Below, one piece after another: positions 61,239 to 64,000 of a stretch of 64,000 bases of DNA. The notes under the pieces are model-generated. The model saw nothing but the letters and a program-made list of their open reading frames with translations, ran no database searches and had not been told where the DNA came from. The stretch comes from G965214625 sp965214625 (lineage in GTDB: Bacteria > Pseudomonadota > Gammaproteobacteria > Arenicellales > Poriferihabitantaceae), in contig OZ243962.1 in NCBI GenBank assembly GCA_965214625.1, positions 1,674,001 through 1,738,000 on the forward strand. The letters run 5' to 3'. Made by a program: the position numbers and the translations under genes. Position 1 is the first letter of the stretch. Every line of letters starts with the position of its first letter.

Positions 61239-62465
61239 CTAACCGGATAGTGGCTCTTTAATTCGTCCTTCTGTAATCCGTTGTAATGTCCCGTTGATTT
61301 CTTTCTTTCTTTTAGCAGGGTCAAGGTTTTCACCTAATTCCCTGAGTCGTAATCCAGGAGCATCAATGATCGACATGCCACCTTTGACCAGACCATGGAA
61401 TCTGGCAAACAATACTTCCTTTTTTCGTACTTGGTGTGGCTGGAGTTGGTCGAACTGCCTCGGAGTGATCGTGTCTCCCATAACAAGGTCTCCAGCATTC
61501 ACAGCGGAACATACCAGTGATTCACCAACACTAGAGCGCACGATGATGCCATTAAAACCCTCATCTTCTCGTACGGGGCTACCTCCCTGCCAGACATCAG
61601 AAGCGACAATATCTGCTGCTTCACCTAGTGGGTCGGGGCAAAACTTACACCGGGTTTCGATTTCCCAAGTTTTCTCATCCTCCCATAGTTGCTGATATGT
61701 TTTTTCAAAGCTCCTGCCGTCTTTTGTCTCAACTTTCAACGAACCCGGACACCCAAAGCCTCGATAACGGAAAAGCGCAAGTTCTTCTTCTTGAACTCCC
61801 AGTTCATGCAACACAGCTTGGGATTTCCCCAAGCGGGACTGTCCACCACAAACCATAGTCAGCCTGACACGGCAGAGCTGGTTTACCCTAGGATCAATTT
61901 TTGAAAATTGATGTATCGCACCTAAGTCACACGGCTTAGCTATGATGGCAAAGGGTTTGTTTTTTTCAAGCGCCTTCACAAATCCTGCTAGTGGAGCGGT
62001 TGGACCGTAGCGAGATCCGGTATTAATGCTCACTTCATCCGGCGTTTTGCTGAGAATCCATTGATTTCTCATCGGACGATTTTCATCCGGACCTATGTGA
62101 AGAACAAATTCCACTATCTTATGACGTAAAATATAGCAGGCAAGTGCGGTTAACACTCCGCCTGTCGAACCTTGATATCGTTGCGCCGAGTCACCTGCCC
62201 AAGCATAACGCATGAGTGAAAAATGACCCCACACAGGATCTACTGTCGTATTTGTTTTTACTCGTGGCTCTGCTTTCGTGCCAGGACAGACTAACAATAG
62301 CGTGCCTTCTTCTTCGTGGGAGAATTGATCAGTAGGCATAGGGCGCAATCCGCCATAGCTGGTCATTCGCATCTTTATTCGTCCAGCAGTAACCGCTTCA
62401 CATAAACCACAACCTATACACAGTCCATTGGTGACAACTTCAGCAATACTTTGTGCTACTCGCAT
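61239..62465 (-). CDS. FrhB-like coenzyme F420 hydrogenase/dehydrogenase beta-subunit family protein
   Basis: Iron-sulfur flavoprotein of the FrhB/FdhB family, 408 aa. N-terminal cluster motif CIGCGLCEAV followed by LLVCPG; conserved STGGVLTALACYIL, IAKPCDLGAIHQ, RLTMVCGG and a second cluster site RCKFCPDPLGEAADIVASDVW. Relatives serve as F420-, ferredoxin- or tetrapyrrole-linked reductases; in proteobacteria they are also found in surface-glycan loci. No F420 gene is present, so the electron partner is unknown. GAGGAAA precedes the ATG. AT-rich relative to the core. Confidence 0.85.
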   Translation of the reverse strand: MRVAQSIAEVVTNGLCIGCGLCEAVTAGRIKMRMTSYGGLRPMPTDQFSHEEEGTLLLVCPGTKAEPRVKTNTTVDPVWGHFSLMRYAWAGDSAQRYQGSTGGVLTALACYILRHKIVEFVLHIGPDENRPMRNQWILSKTPDEVSINTGSRYGPTAPLAGFVKALEKNKPFAIIAKPCDLGAIHQFSKIDPRVNQLCRVRLTMVCGGQSRLGKSQAVLHELGVQEEELALFRYRGFGCPGSLKVETKDGRSFEKTYQQLWEDEKTWEIETRCKFCPDPLGEAADIVASDVWQGGSPVREDEGFNGIIVRSSVGESLVCSAVNAGDLVMGDTITPRQFDQLQPHQVRKKEVLFARFHGLVKGGMSIIDAPGLRLRELGENLDPAKRKKEINGTLQRITEGRIKEPLSG

Positions 62466-63100
62466 AGGGGTTTCCTCATTCAGAGTGTAATTTCAGATAT
62501 AGAGTGTTTTTCTTCTGGTAGGCTGGTACAAACTGTCAGTGACTTTCCATTGGTGCGCAGGGTTTCTTTGAGATTGATTGGCCTTGAAGCTCCTGTAGTA
62601 TCTTACTGATCAAAACAGGACTGCTTGTCTTAAGAATCCTTAATGATCGATACTTGGTAGTTGTTTGCCGTTCTCATTTTCTTCCACATAGGCACTTGCA
62701 ATGAACAGTAGGGATATTTCAAAATTAGACTAACATGGCTCAGCGGTTGGTTTCCCACAATCCGAGTTTAATCTCATCATACAACTCCTGCGCGATCCTT
62801 CATAAGAAAAGGCTATCTGGTCTCGAATAGACACTATAAAATGAGTCATAAGATACTCTGTCCACTCTAACCGCAATACGGCATCACCAATGTCATTAAC
62901 CACGGACAGGTTGTCAGAGCTGTGGTATTACGACAATAGTGCAGCGGTATCAGACAGCAGAATAATCATGGTCACTTTCATGGGTTGTGATGCAGTGTAG
63001 TCGTATCTGACTACAACATTGAATATTGCCAAATAATAATGAGACAGATCATACTTAATACATGAAATTGCAAATACTGGGCACTATGAATTGACATGCC
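62466..63100. other. AT-rich gap without genes
   Basis: About 635 bases between the frhB-like and sulfotransferase-like genes. I see no frame with coding character, no RNA gene and no repeat. It may hold the promoter for the frhB-like gene and decayed sequence. Confidence 0.45.
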
Positions 63101-63844
63101 TTATTCACTACTTATTATTCGGTATTGGTAGAGGTGCTCATAGTGGGGTCGACAGGTTGCATAAATACATTTGACCTTGTTTGGCACTTGAGAAATGTCA
63201 ATATTTTTTCTCGGTTGCGGTTTTAATCCATCAGAACCCTTTAAGTTAGCATGCCAAGAACCCCTATCATACCAGCTTACTTCTTTTCGGTTTCCGGGTG
63301 TCCAGTTTAATGCCTCGGGTTTGAACGGAATGTTGAGCGCACGGCAATATGCTTCAACAAGACCATGGGGATTGGCCAACAAGTCATCGCTGTCAATCAC
63401 AGGGGGGACGCTGCCAGTGTTGTCGGTTAATAGGTCAAATAGCTGTCTTTGTTCAATGATGCCGACTTCCTCTAGATCGAAATTTGGCCAATGGTGGAAT
63501 ATCGAAGTAATCGATTTGGCCGGGTCGCGGATCAAAAAACTATGATTAAAGGAAGAGAGAAATACATCATCCCACATGTGTCTGACGTAGTGGGGAAAAT
63601 CCTTGATAAATACGGGTCCGCTTTGTGCATTCGTGCACAAGTTCTCCCAGACGCTCTCAAATGTCAACCCCGGTATTCGTGGACTATCAGGCTTTATTCT
63701 TGGCCAAAGTGGCGTCTCACCTTGGTACCAAGGTTCGCCGAAAGGCTCATGAAAGCAGACCATGTCGCCACGCATGCGCATCATCCACTCAAAAGCAGTC
63801 GAAGTGGACCGGGGGGTTGCCCATAATACGAGAATTTTATGCAT
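63101..63844 (-). CDS. sulfotransferase-like P-loop protein
   Basis: Protein of about 247 aa of the sulfotransferase superfamily. The PAPS 5'-phosphosulfate loop is seen as LWATPRSTSTAFEWMMRMRGD at the N-terminus, followed by CFHEPFGEPWY; the 3'-phosphate site is FLIRDPAKSITSIFHHWPNF. No membrane segment. The acceptor is unknown (a sugar, lipid or small molecule). A GTG/ATG eight codons upstream is possible, but MHKILVLWATPRST is the natural start. With the frhB-like gene it may belong to a surface or metabolite modification set continuing beyond the right edge. Confidence 0.8.
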   Translation of the reverse strand: MHKILVLWATPRSTSTAFEWMMRMRGDMVCFHEPFGEPWYQGETPLWPRIKPDSPRIPGLTFESVWENLCTNAQSGPVFIKDFPHYVRHMWDDVFLSSFNHSFLIRDPAKSITSIFHHWPNFDLEEVGIIEQRQLFDLLTDNTGSVPPVIDSDDLLANPHGLVEAYCRALNIPFKPEALNWTPGNRKEVSWYDRGSWHANLKGSDGLKPQPRKNIDISQVPNKVKCIYATCRPHYEHLYQYRIISSE

Positions 63845-64000
63845 ATCTAAAACTCTAGCATACTTCATTAAAATATCCTGATCCCAACATTTCGAACGGG
63901 TCGACAGACAGAAAATTTGGAAACTATAGGTAATAACTCCACATTGAGGTTATACGTCTAGCAGGCAAGTTTTTTGGGTGATAACCTGATTTAAATCGGC

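Noticed and set aside
59041..63100. CRISPR array or other short regular repeats in the AT-rich part
   Set aside because: No regularly spaced identical repeats were found, and no cas gene is present.

Overview
The window comes from a gammaproteobacterium with moderately GC-rich core DNA. The evidence is the gene order glnE-ilvE-waaF, gmk-rpoZ-spoT, aspS-yebC-ruvCAB-ybgC-tolQRAB-pal-cpoB-tRNA-Lys, together with a split B12-dependent ribonucleotide reductase (nrdJa/nrdJb) of the kind known from Pseudomonas. I cannot name a genus from sequence alone.

Layout. (1) Positions 1-11.6 kb hold an accessory metabolic block: two MFS transporters, an EamA exporter, two different Fe(II)/2-oxoglutarate oxygenase types (CmcJ/NvfI-like and EctD/PhyH-like), an alpha/beta hydrolase, a ThDP enzyme of the acetolactate synthase/sulfoacetaldehyde acetyltransferase type, a luciferase-like flavoenzyme, a sphingosine-phosphate-lyase-like PLP decarboxylase and an SDR protein without the usual catalytic Tyr/Lys. 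The pathway is unknown. (2) 12.2-15.1 kb is nrdJa-nrdJb. (3) 15.4-16.9 kb holds a transposase remnant and a secreted formylglycine-generating-enzyme-like protein whose C-terminus looks like a diversity-generating-retroelement variable region. (4) 16.9-49.8 kb is mostly housekeeping: waaF, zinc-finger protein, ilvE, glnE, a decayed M48 peptidase, a FemAB-like protein, yicC, gmk, rpoZ, spoT, a phosphatase, an L,D-transpeptidase, nagZ, an RND efflux pair, aroE, a sugar nucleotidyltransferase, aspS, yebC, ruvCAB and the complete tol-pal cluster, ending at tRNA-Lys(UUU).

(5) From tRNA-Lys to the right edge the DNA has the character of a genomic island: a tyrosine recombinase beside the tRNA, an ISNCY-type element with an amber-interrupted transposase, two solitary ends of the same element, an IS110-family pseudogene, an antirestriction protein (ArdC type), two small coiled-coil/membrane proteins, a probable archaeo-eukaryotic-type primase, an FrhB-like iron-sulfur flavoprotein and a sulfotransferase-like protein. 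The last 5 kb are visibly AT-rich.

The most unusual structure is at 56.8-58.6 kb. Three consecutive minus-strand genes (ardC-like and two coiled-coil proteins) each have their own sigma70-type promoter with an identical -10, a conserved leader of roughly 230-240 nt with several hairpins, and a helix that pairs the Shine-Dalgarno with an upstream anti-Shine-Dalgarno. The three sequestering helices differ in sequence but keep base pairing, so selection appears to act on structure. Each gene is followed by a hairpin terminator. This looks like an array of separately transcribed cassettes under one common RNA-based control, possibly timed expression during transfer of a mobile element.
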